Below are positions 44,879 through 57,340 of a stretch of 64,000 bases of DNA, in pieces (the first letter of the stretch is position 1; every line of letters starts with the position of its first letter). This stretch comes from Clarkia xantiana subsp. parviflora (Eukaryota; Streptophyta; Magnoliopsida; Myrtales; Onagraceae). The notes beneath the pieces were generated by a model. That model was not told where the DNA came from and did not search any database. It was given only the letters and a program-made list of their open reading frames with translations. A program made the position numbers and the translations under genes. The DNA lies in the NCBI GenBank assembly GCA_036873135.1, contig JAPTYO010000007.1:62048383-62112382 (forward strand), in the 5' to 3' direction.

Positions 44879-45835
44879 CTAGTCTTTTGGGCCATCACGC
44901 TTCGATAGCTCACTCCCAAACACAACCTGCGTATCCACTGGTTTAGCATCGTAAATATTGAACATTCTCAACAATTTGTTATTATAGGCTTCTTGAGAAA
45001 GACATAGTTTATGAGCAGCTCGATCCCTAGCAATCTTAATGCCCCGGATGTACATGGCTTCTCCCATGTCTTTCATCTCAAATACAGATGCCAGCTAGGA
45101 CTTTGATTCATTCAAACAACTCACATCGTTTGCGGCAATTCATCAACGTATAACGTCAAGATAACATACTTCGACTCAGAGGTCTTAGTGTACACGCATG
45201 AATATTCGTGAAGATTCACGAATCCGCCGCCAACGATTTATTCGCGGAACATGCGGTACCATTGCCGAGTCAATTGTTTAAGATCATAGATGGAGCTTAC
45301 AAACATTACGTTCGTTTCCAGGGGATATAAAACTCTTCGGTTGCTCCATGTATATTTCTTCTTCCAAGTTCCTGCGAAGGAATGCGGTCTTAAAGACCAT
45401 TTGGTGCAGCTCCAGATCGATGCTAGCAACCAGGGCCAAGATAGCCCTGACCGTGGTATAACGCACAGTCGGTGAGTATATCTGATCAAAGTCAACTCCG
45501 TGGAGTTGGGTATATCCTTTTGCAACCAATCGAGCTTTGTATCGCTCAACATTTCCATCAGGAGTGAGTTTCAATTTCAGAACCTACTTTGTCCCTATAC
45601 TTCTATGGTTAGTAGGAAAATCAACCAACGACCACACTGAATTGGCTTCCATAGATGCGATCTCTTTCTCCATTGGTTTCCTCGATTCATTTGCTTGAGG
45701 TCCATCCAAAGTTTGTTTAACCGTTACCAGTTCATCAACCGAAGTTAGAGTGAACAATTCACCCTTCTCAATGGAATACATCTTAGGAGAAGTTCTTTGG
45801 CTTTGACTACGTCTAAGCAAAAGCTTCCCTGCCAA
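44879..45835 (-). pseudogene. Reverse transcriptase of Copia I
   Basis: Frames in order: pre-RT linker with MEKEIASMEANSVWSLVDFP (45835-45584), ERYKARLVAKGYTQ, GVDFDQIYSPTVRYTTVRA, KTAFLRRNLEEEIYMEQP (45574-45284), a broken YVDE where YVDD is expected near 45155, and MKDMGEAMYIRGIKIARD (45076-44879). Several frame changes. The damaged active-site box alone would abolish activity. Confidence 0.9.
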
Positions 45836-45876
45836 CGAGCCTAGCTTTTGCTTTTGGGTTGGGGTGATTTCCGTTG

Positions 45877-46463
45877 CCTTGGTAACTAGAATGTGGTAAT
45901 GTCCGTATCCAGGGAAGGCTTGTAAATTATTTCCCCCTCTTCGTTGTGGTTTGACAAAAACGCTTTTGCGGTGAGGATTGAATGTGAGTATCGTTTCTTG
46001 GAACGGGTTTCTTTTGAGTTGGAAGGCTTTCTAATATGATAGTATCTCGAGTTGTTTAATTTGAAGCTGTGTTTCAGACCAGTGAGTTTGATCAGTGCAC
46101 CTTGCGTCCGATTTTGGGGTCCAATCGGGCTGTAATAATCTTCTTGAAGTGTTGCGGTACTTAGTGTGCTTCGCCTTTACCTTTGCCTTGGAGTATTTTC
46201 GAATGCTTTTATGTAGTTTCACCTTGGTCATGTTCCTCCCATCTCCAATCTTGATTGTAGCCTCCCCTTGAATTAGGACTTGAGCTTAAAAGGGATGTTT
46301 TCCTTTAGGTTTGCAGGTGTTGTCTCGTGATTTTCCATTGGTATTCCCCTGTATTGGCTATGCCTTGTAGGCTAACTTCATTAGAATTTGCTTTTGTGTT
46401 GTGGACGTATAAGTGTTTGGGGGGGTGTCGAGCTGACGGGTTCCTCCTCTTTTCTTTTGCTGT
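45877..46463 (+). repeat. About 580-bp direct repeat in F, copy 1
   Basis: From CCTTGGTAACTAGAATG to TTTTCTTTTGCTGTA; copy 2 is 47617-48195 with scattered base changes. The 1.15 kb between them holds the GATACGCTC array. Confidence 0.9.
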
Positions 46464-47095
46464 AGGTGCTCGTAAGATATGCTCTTCAGGGCTTCGAAGT
46501 GCTCGCAAGATACGCTCTTCATGGCTTCGAAAGTGATCGCAAGAAACGCACTTGTGGGTGTCGAAAGTGATCGCAAGATACACTCTCGGGGGCGTCGAAA
46601 GTGATCGCAAGATACGCTCCTTGGGGCATCGAAAGTGATCGCAAGATACGCTATTGGGGGCGTCGAAAGTGATCGCAAGATACACTCTTAGAGGCATCGA
46701 AAGTGATCGTAAGATACGCTATTGGAGGCGTCAAAAGTGATCGCCAGATACGCTCTTGGGGCGTCGAAGTGATCGCAAGATATGCTCTCGGGGGCGTTGA
46801 AATTATTCGCAGGATTGGCTCCTGCAGGGCACAGAATGTGGTCGCAGTATAGAACTACTCTCAAGATACGCTATTGATGGCGTCGAAAACGGTTCGCATG
46901 ATTGGCTCCGGGAGGGCACAGAATCTGGTTGCAGTATAGAACTGCTCTCAAGATACACTCTTAGGGGCGTTGAAAACTGTTCGTAGGATTGGCTCCTAGA
47001 GGGCACAGAATGTGGTCGCAGTATAGAACTGCTCTCAAGATACACTCTTGGGGGCGTCGAAGAATATTCGCAGTATTGGCTCCTGGAGGGCACAA
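46464..47095 (+). repeat. GATACGCTC tandem array of F
   Basis: First about 8 units of 39-40 bp (AAAGTGATCGCAAGATACGC), then about 4 longer units with TTCGCAGGATTGGCTCC and CTCTCAAGATACACTCTTGG. The core word is the same as in A (2921-3840) though unit lengths differ. Confidence 0.9.
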
Positions 47096-47616
47096 AATGT
47101 TATTTTTACCTGATGTTATTTTCTCTCTAGGATGCATCTTTGATACGAAGTCTAAACCCGTACTTTTGTTTTCTTTCCGAAATATTGCATGTTGTCTGGG
47201 CTTTTCCTGAGTGTGAGAGATCACCTTTCGAGGGCGATGCTCTTTGTCGCCAACATAGGGCGAATCGGTACAGGGGGTTGAGGTTGTTTCCCTCTTCTGC
47301 GACATCTCTAGGATGAGTGGTATTGCGTATTCTTGTTACCTTTTGTTTCTAATCTCCACTTCTATATTTAGGTGGAGTGCGAAGCACTTGTTCGTTTGGT
47401 GCTTCTAAAGTTGCTTGGTGGTCACACCCTCTTTCATGTTTGGACGTTGAAGGCACATCGTTCATTTCCTTTATTTAATATGTCTGCTTGCTTAGGCGCG
47501 ATGGGTGTCCCTTGCAGGACTTACTCTTTCTCATGCTTATGTGCTTCAATCATATCCATTGTTTGGGCAATACCTTTTGCGAATGTATCTCATAGAGTTG
47601 GGAGGGAAGCTTTTTT
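47096..47616. other. Segment between array and second direct repeat in F
   Basis: T-rich sequence, no supported gene. Confidence 0.5.
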
Positions 47617-48195
47617 CCTTGGTAACTAGAATGCGGTAATGTCTGTATCCAGGGAAGTCTTGTAAATTATTTCCCGCTCTTCTTTGTGTTTTGACAAAAA
47701 CGCTTTTGCGGTGAGGATTGAATATGAGCATTGTTTCTTGGAAGGGGTTGCTTTTGAGTCGGAAGGCTTTCTCATATGATAGTGTCTCGAGTTGTTTTAC
47801 TTGAAGTTGTGTTTCAGTCTGGAGAGTCTAATCAGTGCACCTTGCGTCTGATTTTGGGGCCCAATCGGGCAGTAATAATCTTCTTGAAGTGTTGTGGTAA
47901 TTAGTGTGCCTCGCCTTTTCCTTTGCCTTGGAGTATTTTAAAATGGTTTTATGTAGTGTCACCTTGGTCATGTTCCTCCAATCTTGATTGTAGGCTCCCC
48001 TTGAATTAGGACTTCAGCTTAAAAAGGATGTTTTCCTTTAGGTTTGCATGTGTTTTCTCATGATTTTCCATTGGTATTCCCTCGTATTGGCTATACCTTG
48101 TAGGCTAACTTCATTAGAAGTTACGTTTGTGTTGCGGAGGTATACATGTTTGGGGGGTGTCGAGCTGACGGGTTCCTCCTCTTTTCTTTTGTTGT
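47617..48195 (+). repeat. About 580-bp direct repeat in F, copy 2
   Basis: Matches 45877-46463. Confidence 0.9.
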
Positions 48196-50689
48196 AACCT
48201 TCACTCACTAGGTATTGGGCGTATAATCTTACATGCAGGATCTTCCATTGTGCCCCTTTTATTGATTTTTTCTTCTTGATGGGATGTCGGACACAAATTT
48301 CTTACCATTCACAGAGAAGGCGCTTGATGAAGATGTGGGTCTAGTGTAAGGGTCGATCTTGAAACCTTACTTCCCAATTTGTTGAGTTGTGGATTGGTTT
48401 GCCTTAAGTTTGAACTTTGATTCGGTGTTGATTCCTTGCTCCAATATTGACGTTGATGATTCTGAAGTAGGAGTTACCCCTTCCTTGGTTGAGCTTAGAG
48501 AACTCTTATCATGCCTTAAGGCCCTTGATGGAAGGTGTATCCCCTTTTTCATATTATGGCTATGGCACTGTCTCTTTTGTAAGTCTTGTGTCTTTAGAGT
48601 TTCTCGCTGGCGATAAGGATTGTTTATTATTTTATTGGAATATGCTTCTAATTTGGATAGGCTTGCTAGTACCACTCTTGGTTAGAGTTACTTTAATGTA
48701 GCCACCTTTTCTGACAGTTATGTAAGATTGTATAGATCGGGTGGTGTTCCTCTATGATTGCATAGTAGGTGAGGTGTTTGGAACTAATATGTTTTTTGCC
48801 TTATTTTGCTTCTCCGTCGCTTTGTTAGGTGGAGTTTAAGTCTCCCCATCCTTTGTTAATAGTTGGTATGTACGCTCCGCGGTGGTTGTGGTTGCCATTT
48901 GAATGGTGCCCCCACTTGCTTATTACTTCTTAGAATTTCTTCAATGGGATGTTAAGCGCATTTTGCTTCTCACTTAGGAATGAAGTTCTAACCTTGAGTA
49001 TCTTTTTCGAGGTTTTGTCCCTGAATACACCTCTTGGATGTGTATGTTTATCTTTTTGAGGTGTTTTCAGAGGGAGAGTAGATCAAAATGTTGGTCCTGT
49101 TTAAACAAGACGGACCGGGTTGTTGAGTCGGGTCAGTGGATTCAAGTAGTGAAGTCGTGTATCAGATGGGCGCGTCCAATCAGGAAGCTTGCTATGAGTC
49201 AGACTCGGTGGCCCGTACAGTCGGTTATCGCTTCTTGGGATGTTTATTTCCATACATTCTCGGGGTTCCAGGCATCTCTATTGTTTATTCCGCCCCAGTG
49301 AGCGTCTTTGATTTCCTCTTGGCCTTTAAGAGTGAGAGATTGTCATAACGCCTTCTTGGTAATGCATGGTTTTCCTTTTTGCTCTTTTTTGGTTTAGATA
49401 GCCCTTTGGTGTGTAATCTGGGAGGACGACGGTGCTTACAGTATGTCTAGCGTTACCTGTTATACTGGTGTCAACCGCTTGTAGGAAGTTGCTCTTGTGA
49501 AACCAGTATCCTTCCAATGTTGAAGCTTTTGGTGACCCTTATGATGACTAGGGGATCATTCTTTGTTTTTCTCGTATCTTGGCATGGGAGTTAGAATTTA
49601 TCTCCCCCCTCTGGTGTTGAGTTTACCCACCGTTCACCGCTTTTAGGGGTTGTTTGAGTTTGATCAATTACTTGTGTGTAACCCGTGGTTGAACTCTTGA
49701 ATACCTTTGATTTGGGTGCGCTTTCTAGGCGCAATTTCTTTGAGGGTGCACGCGCTTTGATACTGTTTGCGGTGGGTTCCTTGACGCGACCCGTTTGTCG
49801 GAGCATAACGGTGTTGATCGGTGCAGTGATCGGTGAGAGGTCGGAGAAAATTCCGGTGAATCACAACGATTGAAAATCAATTCGGCTTTTTGAGTCGAAA
49901 CATGTTTTCCTCAAATGTTCGATCCTTTCTCATTTTTGTTTTCTCTCATCTCCTATTTTACCCTGTCATAAGATAGGAGTTCGCAATGCATACTAATTTT
50001 AATGTACTTAGATCATTGAATGTGTAGTGAAAGATTACTCCCTGTATCGATCGCTGGATTTTCCCAGTCGAAAGCTTCACTTGCCTTGACTTTAAAAGAT
50101 TTTTGCTTCTTTTTTAAACCAATTAACTTATCGATTGCCCTCTTGTATGACAGGCGCGACATCTAACTGCCTCCCCTCCGGTTGTTTTGTCAATTTTTGG
50201 TATGTCATATCGTAGTGCCCTAGAGTAGCACTCCTTCATATCGATCAATAGGACTTCCTGTTTGTTTGAGACGCATACGTGTCTCTTGAATTGGAATATT
50301 TCGGCTGACTATGATTTTTGATCGATGACGGTTTTGGTCGGAGACAATTTCTATCGTCAACGATTTCGGTCGGCGACGATCCATTTTCCGGGTCTAAGCG
50401 ACAGTGGCGAGCAAAAGCTGGTTTTTGAAAGGAGACTATCAGAGGTGACAGTGGTCGCAGCGACGGCGATAAATGCGGTCTCAGCGGCAGTGGTAAATGC
50501 GGTCGTAGCGGCGGCTGTAAATGCTGTCGTAATGACAGCGGTTGCAGCGACGGCGGTGAACATTGTTGCAATGGCGGCGATAACGATGATAGAGTAGTAC
50601 AGTATAACACTCCATTATTGGTTTTTATATGGTTTCCTTGGTTGAGGGGTATGCATTTCTCTTGGGTTTGACAATGCAACTCCTCTTGA
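48196..50689. other. Interior of element F without recognisable gene
   Basis: This is where pol stands in A, but no protease, RT, RNase H or integrase motif can be read in either strand. The only feature is a degenerate triplet-rich stretch at 50440-50590 (GCGGC, GGTAAATGCGGTC) that opens frames on both strands. Confidence 0.5.
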
Positions 50690-50819
50690 AATGACATCAT
50701 GAATGACGTTTGTATTGGATACACGACCACCAATTCGTAGGGGGTGACGAAGTATTGTTGCTCGTGCTCATGGTTTGCTTGTCATGGCTTTTTGATCAAA
50801 TCGTGCAGACGGCGGCAAG
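50690..50819 (-). other. Pre-protease remnant and primer site of F
   Basis: CATGAATGACGTTTGTATTGG at 50697-50717 resembles the start of the protease frame in A (CATGAATGACATATACGG). GCAGACGGCGGCAAG at 50805-50819 is the primer-site position, changed from GACGGCACCAAG in A. So F too seems to have had protease close to the primer site. Confidence 0.55.
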
Positions 50820-51628
50820 TAATGGAATGTGTATGTCGGGGCAACTAGATGTCGACTCGGATGTCTATCCCACGTGTGAAATTCTTATCCTTCTGATATG
50901 TTCCCTTTCGCTCTTCCTGTAATCCGCTCCTTCGCTGACCTACACGAGGTGTAAGCAGGGAGTGGAACCAGCGAACCCTCTCTGATGCTTAAATTAGTAC
51001 AGTATTCTAGTGAGAGAAACTAGAGAGAAGGGAGAGCTCAAATGTGCAAGAATTCATCATGTGTCAAATGAGAGATCCTAAGCACTATATATACACTCAA
51101 TGGGGATTAAAACGGATAATGACCTCGTTAATCCCTAAGCGTGTTTTATTATTAAATAATGAAAAGTTTAAACTCTTGTAAACATGGGAGAGTTCGTAGT
51201 ATTGTGCAAGGGTCGTGTGCGTGTGCTTATTGTCGACGAGTTTTTCAAAGGCGCGGTTCGCGCGGAGGTTGCCCGGACATAAAGTGCACCTCTCGGTCTG
51301 GCGACTAGTCCAACCGAAGGAGTGCTCAGATCAGACGTGGTAGTCCGATCAGAGCATGCAAGGATCGGACGTAGTAGTCCAATCTGAGAATGCAAGGATG
51401 GATGTAAACATCCATCCTTGCATGCAAGCAAGGATTGGACCACCACGTCCGATCTCTACATGCAAGGGTTGTACTATCTATGGTACGAGCGGGCTATTTT
51501 CCTGCCCGAGCGGTTTTAGCTTGTGGGTGGTTTATTTGGGTCAATGTTTCGATTTGCAATCGTGTACGGGGTTATCGTAGCAATACAATCCGAACTAAAA
51601 CGAGTCCAACCTGGGTGTATATCCATCA
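50820..51628 (-). repeat. LTR of element F, right copy
   Basis: Ends ATATCCATCA like A. Shares CCCTCTCTGATGC, AATTAGTACAGT and TTCGATTTGCAATC with A and the left F copy. The outer start is estimated from the primer-site position. An inverted motif around CATCCATCCTTGCATGCAAG lies near 51408-51428. Confidence 0.8.
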
Positions 51629-51793
51629 ACCAGAATCATTTCAGGAGCCGTGCGGCGGAACGGGACTCCCCTTGAAGATCATGGGACTACAGGAAAGAAA
51701 TTATTGTTATCTGTCTCTATTCCGCTGCGTAATTAGATTATCTGGCATGTACACGTGTTTTGTTTCTGTAGTATTTATCCCCTATATCCGACA
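51629..51793 (+). repeat. 5' LTR of Copia G, last 165 bp
   Basis: Aligned with the end of the LTRs of D and reversed C (GGACTACAGGAAA...GTTTTGTTTCTGTAGTATT); ends CCGACA. The front is replaced by element F. Confidence 0.9.
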
Positions 51794-51794
51794 G

Positions 51795-51806
51795 TGGTAT
51801 CAGAGC
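51795..51806 (+). other. Primer binding site of Copia G
   Basis: TGGTATCAGAGC, complementary to initiator methionine tRNA, one base after the LTR. Confidence 0.96.
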
Positions 51807-53600
51807 CTATGTTAGAGAGTTCATGATATTTGATAAATTGATGTTCTTGAGTTTTTAGTAAAACTGATAATCATTAAATTGAGAGTTTCGGTAAAACTGA
51901 TGTTCACGATCTTCAAGAAAAACGTTACTTTTATCAAAATCAAACATTGGATTAATAATCTTAGTAAAATTTGATATTGATATTTAACCACTAGCCCTAA
52001 AGGGCATGTTTTGGCCCAACCACATATTGGTGGACAAAGTGAAATTTTTTAATTTCTTAGTCTCCAAGTAACCCTAGATGTGGCCGAAAATTTCATGTTT
52101 AATTTTTTTAATTATTTCGGCCGAAAAATTGCTAGGTGAATTGTGTCACAATTAGGACTGGATTCACATGATAATTGTGGATAGAAAGTATTATATATTT
52201 TAGCTCAATATTTGGGATATTGATAATATTGGTAATATTGATAGATATAAGTTTCCAAAAAGATTGAGAAAATATATTGTTGATAGATTTATATCCCTAA
52301 TATAGAATCTTGACAATATATATATATATATATATATATATGTGCCGAATTATATATATATATATATTGTTGATAGATTTATATCCTTAATATAGAATCT
52401 AGACATTATATATATATATATATATATATGCCAAAACTTTTGTATATATATTGTTCAAATATTGGAAATTTTATCTAAAGTTCATATTACTTGGCGCTAA
52501 GATATGTTTTTATTGGATTTTAAAACCCTACTTAAGCCACAAGTAATTATTTCGGTCGGACCATTAGTGGGTCATGGGCCGGTCCAATTTTGCACATCCG
52601 GGTCGGGTCAACTGACCCGAAAAACCTAAAGTAATCCGAACTGGGTCAACTAAACCGAACCGGCTCGGGTTCCACGGGTCAAACTAGAACGGATCAACCA
52701 AACCGAGTTTTATCAATCGGTCCGACCCATCCGGGTTGGGTCAGACCGGGGAACTAATAGGATGGTCAAATTTTAAAATCTAAATGTTTTCAAACTTTAA
52801 AATTACCTACACATCGCGAATTGTTTGAAATTTTCACGTTTTAGTAAAACTTGATACCTGTTATCGATCATGGGGATGGATCTCAGAAATGCATGATTTT
52901 GGGACTAAATCATTTAGAGGGCTGAATTGCAATTGCTTATTTAATTGATATTAATTGCATGATTAGAATTGCGTATTGACTATGTCAAGCTAGCTGGATA
53001 TTGCATGTTGTAGGCAGAGCCCTAGTTTTCAATTAATGAGTTGGGCACTAGGATAGACATGCTGTGATGGTTAATATTGCCTAGAATCCATGTCTAGAAG
53101 TTCGCATGGTTGATTATAAGCATGAATTGAAAGTCAGCCCCAAATGTTTTAAAATCGAAATTCAGTCGCCAAATATGCATGTTTGTTGTGGAGTTATCAC
53201 GCATGATGCGTATGCATGAATGTGGAGGATGTAGCTGTATATGATAATTTACTTGGGTAGTAGAATTATATATTCAAGCATGAGTTCCTCTGAACATTAG
53301 ACGCATGACGCGTATGCATGATGATTTGTGTGTTTCTTGAGTGTGGCTACATATTATAATTTGTTTGTGTAGTAGAATTATGTATGTATGCATGAAATTC
53401 TCGAAACGTTTTCAAAAGGGCCTTGGGAAAGCCAAGATCAGGTGTATGTTATTATTCCCCGTTCGGTGAGAGCGATCAAAACGTTTTTAAAGACTGGTCT
53501 ATTAGAAAGGATACTTTAGTAATGTGAGCTCTTTCACGACCTCCTTCCATTGGTTTACTGGTAGTCGGGTTGGTTAGATGTCTGAGGAATCATTGCTTGT
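51807..53600 (+). other. Leader of Copia G
   Basis: Long non-coding leader, mirrored in C. Contains TA runs (52318-52345, 52350-52368, 52406-52430), a CGGTTCGG/GGGTCAACTGACC-rich stretch at 52550-52760 and a GCATGATGCGTATGCATGA motif that recurs near 53203 and 53303. No gene. Confidence 0.75.
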
Positions 53601-53664
53601 CGGCTTCAATCTCACAGATGTCCGATGCATGCAATCCTTTTAAAAAATGTTGTTGTCTCCCTGA

Positions 53665-54410
53665 AATGAAAGGTTTGGATCATTTGGCTACTAAGAAAGT
53701 TAGGCCTAAGGGTGACCTCACTGACGAGCAAAGGAAGTCCCATGACGAGTGGGATGCCAAGTACCTTGAAATTCGTTATGCCTTGACGTCGTTGCTGGAG
53801 GATGACATACTAGTATGATCACCTTGAGACTACTAAGGGCCTATGCGATGGTTTTAAAGCAAGGTTTCGTGTTTACACTACAGCCCAGAAGCGATCGTCA
53901 AATATCGCTTTAGACTCATATAAGATGAATTCTAAGCATACGACGAAGGACCATATAAGACATATGTATAACATGCATGTTGAACTCAAGGAGGCATGGG
54001 AAACCCTGTCTGATTAACAGAAGGTTCAATGTGTCATTCGCTCTTTGCCCGACTCTTGGAATAGCATAAAAATTCACCTTACCCATGCAATGCATCTCGA
54101 TACTCTCGAGTCCGTGCGAGTTCATCTCGAGTTGGAAAAGGATCGACTCAGGGCTGAAAATCCCATAGCTGAGATGCATATTGCGTCATCCACCCCAACT
54201 GAGCAGAAGGGTAAGCACAAGAGAAAGGGAAAAGACCTTCAGAATCAAAGCAACTATTCAAAGGAAATTCAAATCAAAGCAAGCTGGTGGCAAGAACAAG
54301 CAAAGAAAGCGTGCACTTAAGAGGAATCTCGAACGTGCTTCAGGTGCGGCGTAAAAGGTCACCTGGCAGCTGCCTGTACCAATCCTCCCAAGGTAAGTTC
54401 CGAGAAATAA
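53665..54410 (+). pseudogene. Gag of Copia G with CCHC zinc knuckle
   Basis: Segments in order: MKGLDHLATKKVRPKG...DEWDAKYLEIRYALTSLLED, after a frame change YDHLETTKGLCDGFKARF, MHVELKEAWETLSD, a TAA stop, then VIRSLPDSWNSIKIHLTHA, ELEKDRLRAEN and a basic stretch. The zinc knuckle CFRCGVKGHLAAAC (CX2CX4HX4C) is at 54336-54377, preceded by a TAA. It is the RNA-binding capsid protein of Copia elements, here disabled by a frameshift and stops. Confidence 0.88.
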
Positions 54411-54862
54411 TGACGAAAGTCATATATTCTCTTTAAACTCCTACTTCCTCGAGAGTAATTCAATCCCATTTATGAATTACAGAATCGAGAAGAGGATGGA
54501 GCATATATGAGGAGGATGATGCCCAAGAATAAATAGGATTGGACGATCAACCTCTCCCAGCTTATATGAACTTTTCTATTTCTATAAGTATTGAGTACTC
54601 TAATGGTTATAAGTTTAATGGTGAAAACTTGAACCTTTATTAAGCCTTTATTGAATGCTTGAATTAAGTATAAATTTTCCAACCGTGCGTCACTTGATCG
54701 TATGATTAGTGTTCAATAAATTGCTAATCTGAGCATGGCCGATTTAAATTCCTTGTGACATGCGCAATGCGCAAGTCTCTCGATAGACAGGACACATCGT
54801 TTCGAAGTACAAATTTAATATGAAGTGTTTGAATTATTTAATGCTCGAAATAAATTTTAATA

Positions 54863-54899
<37 letters not shown>

Positions 54900-55045
54900 C
54901 TGTTTCAGTTTATATAATACTCATACAAATTCTCATGGAGAATTGTGAAACGAGCAAAGGGTGAAAACCTATTACACAAACCGAGGCAGACGAAACCTCG
55001 GAATATGAGTAAACAATGAAATTTATTATATGTTAAACGACGATC
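54411..55045 (+). other. Decayed interior of Copia G
   Basis: No readable domain. An AT dinucleotide run of about 34 bases at 54864-54898; 54770-55040 matches 27290-27560 in D. Confidence 0.5.
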
Positions 55046-55643
55046 TGTTGGATTACGCGACTAGATACTACGTAAACTTAAATACGGTATATGCTAGTAA
55101 TCAAGATTACGCAGCGGAATATTTGCACATACCTTATTCACTTTCCGTAGTCCCAAGATCTTGCTGAGGGAGTTCTCGATCTACCGGACGACACCCGTAG
55201 AGGTTCTTGTTAAGGAAGCCCTACGCGGTATAGTCTCCACAACAAAGCCTCTGATCAATTCTTGGCAGGGACAGATCTTCAGAGTGTTTGCCTAAAGCAA
55301 ATTGGCACACCCTTGGTGAGTAGTAAGGTTTGGCCGAAACTAGAGTGTTTAGGGAGGAGGGATTTATCTTAAATTACCACAAATGAGGAATTTAGATTCA
55401 ACATAATAAAACCCCTAACAGGCTTTATTTATAGGAGGAACAAAGTGGACAAAAGTCCATTTTCCCGACTCCAATATTTCAGCCGGCCTATTGTATAAGG
55501 GAGGCCCAATTTTGGGCCTCTGATGTCAATTGGGATTTAGGTCTAGTCCAATTTCCCTAACGTGACATTTACCCAATTGTATCAGGTAACATATACATAT
55601 TAACGGGCTTCCATTTACAACGCCCTTTCACCATATGCTAACA
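55046..55643 (-). repeat. 3' LTR of Copia H
   Basis: Starts TGTTGGATT and ends GCTAACA on the plus strand, same family as C, D and I. Confidence 0.92.
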
Positions 55644-56566
55644 GCTACCACTAGCTGGAATGGGAGGGTGCCTGTTAATGTATTGTTGTCTAAATCGCAT
55701 CAACATTTCATTTTTCCGATGTTGTCCCTGCTTCCGAATAGTTCATACGAGGTTTTCCGTCGACCGGCGGATACGACGGGCATCGTGCTACTCATTTGTT
55801 AGGAGTGTTGTAGCGCCCGCGGAACGTTGATTCCCTATTTCCAATCAACCTGTTAAAAACATTAAATTGTATCGTGCTATATCCTAGATCAAATGTTAAT
55901 TCTCCAATTGCCTAGTTTCCACATAGGAATACTTCTCCAAGGCATCCGTACAAGTATTCACAACCTTCAACTAATATCCGGCTGGTGGCCACCTAGTGAA
56001 TACAAGAGTCGGTGAATTACACGTGAACTTGACCATCCCCGTCGCTCATACACTTGGTCACTTGGCCTTTTCCTTCAGCACTACGCTCGTACGCCGGGAA
56101 GCGAACATTAGCCTGACCTCAGATATGAGTTTTGATTTCATGAGGATACTTAGGGTGCCACTTCATAAAGCTCCCGGGATCAATCACACGCTCGAGGTAA
56201 AGAAGTTTGCGCCCATCCGAATCTCGAGGATTCTACCTAGCAACCGAGTCTGACCCCGTGGTCGAACATGCAACGCATAGTATGAAGCACGCGTCGATAG
56301 CATACCCGAACATTGTCAGGAGTGGGATATGTCAACAATGCTATCGCAGAATTTTTATCTGGCCCAGAATGTGGTTAATGACGAACAGAGTTCATCACGA
56401 GGATGTGCAAAACGAAGATAATGTCGTGTTACTTCGAAACCAAATGATTGTTTTTGCGTATCCAAGTTTATCCCCCTGGTTCTTAGTCGGTCTTGTTACG
56501 GTAGTGGTCCCCCTCTCCTACAAGACGACCGTGCCCGTGTGATGTGGCAAGGCTCACATTCAACAT
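55644..56566 (-). other. 3' region of Copia H
   Basis: Reversed Copia 3' region beginning GGAATGGGAGGGTGCCTG, non-coding, cut at 56566 by the LTR of E. 56562-56566 (AACAT) should be the left target duplication of E. Confidence 0.8.
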
Positions 56567-57305
56567 TGATGGATATGTGCCCAATTCGAGTTCGTATTTA
56601 CATTCCGGGCCTCGTAAACACGTCAAAATTACATCTCGGTTCGGAAAACGTCTCCCAAAGGATCAAAAGGGTCCGGAAGTGCGTTACGCGCGTCCGGGTT
56701 GCTTGCAATCCGGACCTCCCCGAATTGCCCAAATTCGACGAGGTCCGGATTGCATTGCGGGTATCGTGCGATTACCGTTTCCGCGATTACCGTTACGTGT
56801 AGAGAAGTCAAGTTCGCGCATTGCCAATAGGGGTGACGGTTACCGCTTGTTTTCTTGAACCGTCATCAAACCGCTTTAAAACCGGGTCCGGTCCCAAGGA
56901 AGCCTATAAATAGGAGGCCTTGGCCACCCATTTTCACACATCCTCTCATTTGCCCAACTTTGGTATTTTGAGCTCTGACTTCTCTCTAGAAATATTCTCT
57001 CTCTAGAAATTACTATTTTACCCTTATAGTGACTTAAGCTTCGGAGAGGGCTCCGCTAGCACGACCCCCCCCCTCTCCGTGCTAGCATTGGTCCTTTGTG
57101 CAGGAATCGTCGCCCAGACATCCGTATTTGCGCACAGACCACCGCCTCTTGAGACACATCCATACCGAGACACAGACCTTTACTTGAGTCAACCGAACAC
57201 TCGCCAGTGGCTCAACCTCTTCCCGACGAAGGGTTACAACATGAAAACCCGCTCAACCATACGAACATACGCGTCCCCACGACACAGTTCATCTAGGATG
57301 CAACA
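56567..57305 (+). repeat. 5' LTR of element E (739 bp)
   Basis: Starts TGATGGATAT like A on its strand and ends GCAACA. TATAAATA box at 56905-56912, followed by TCTCTCTAGAAAT repeats and CTTCGGAGAGGGCTCC, which match the LTR family of B. Confidence 0.85.
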
Positions 57306-57340
57306 TTGGCGCTTTCTACGTGATTCGAACAAAAAGCTAC
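57306..57340 (+). other. Primer binding site of element E
   Basis: TTGGCGCTTTCTACG, then TGATTCGAACAAAAAGC as in B. The first bases agree with B (TTTGGCGCCGTCTG), with changes in the middle. Confidence 0.65.

Larger units (their letters stand above)
42588..45850 (-). mobile_element. Copia element I, 3' half
   Basis: Minus strand: 3' LTR at the left (42588-43183), 3' region (43184-44280), RNase H, RT and pre-RT linker to 45835. It ends at 45850 against element F sequence, so gag, protease, integrase and the 5' LTR are lost. Confidence 0.85.
45851..51628 (-). mobile_element. Tat-type element F, right part (LARD-like, no readable pol)
   Basis: Minus orientation: LTR at 50820-51628, a degenerate primer site, a remnant of the pre-protease linker, about 2.5 kb without recognisable genes, and the GATACGCTC array also found in A. 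The left LTR at 31571-32522 with its polypurine tract may be the other end, the gap being filled by later insertions, but flanking five bases (ACGTG, ACCAG) do not match. Confidence 0.6.
51629..55045 (+). mobile_element. Copia element G, 5' part
   Basis: Plus strand: end of a 5' LTR (51629-51793, cut by the LTR of F), primer site, long AT-rich leader (51807-53600), gag remnant (53665-54410) and a further decayed stretch to 55045, where the reversed LTR of H starts. Confidence 0.85.

Noticed and set aside
50245..50733. 162-codon Pro/Ser-rich minus-strand frame in F
   Set aside because: Driven by a degenerate triplet-rich stretch; the opposite strand is open too. Only its first residues recall the pre-protease linker.
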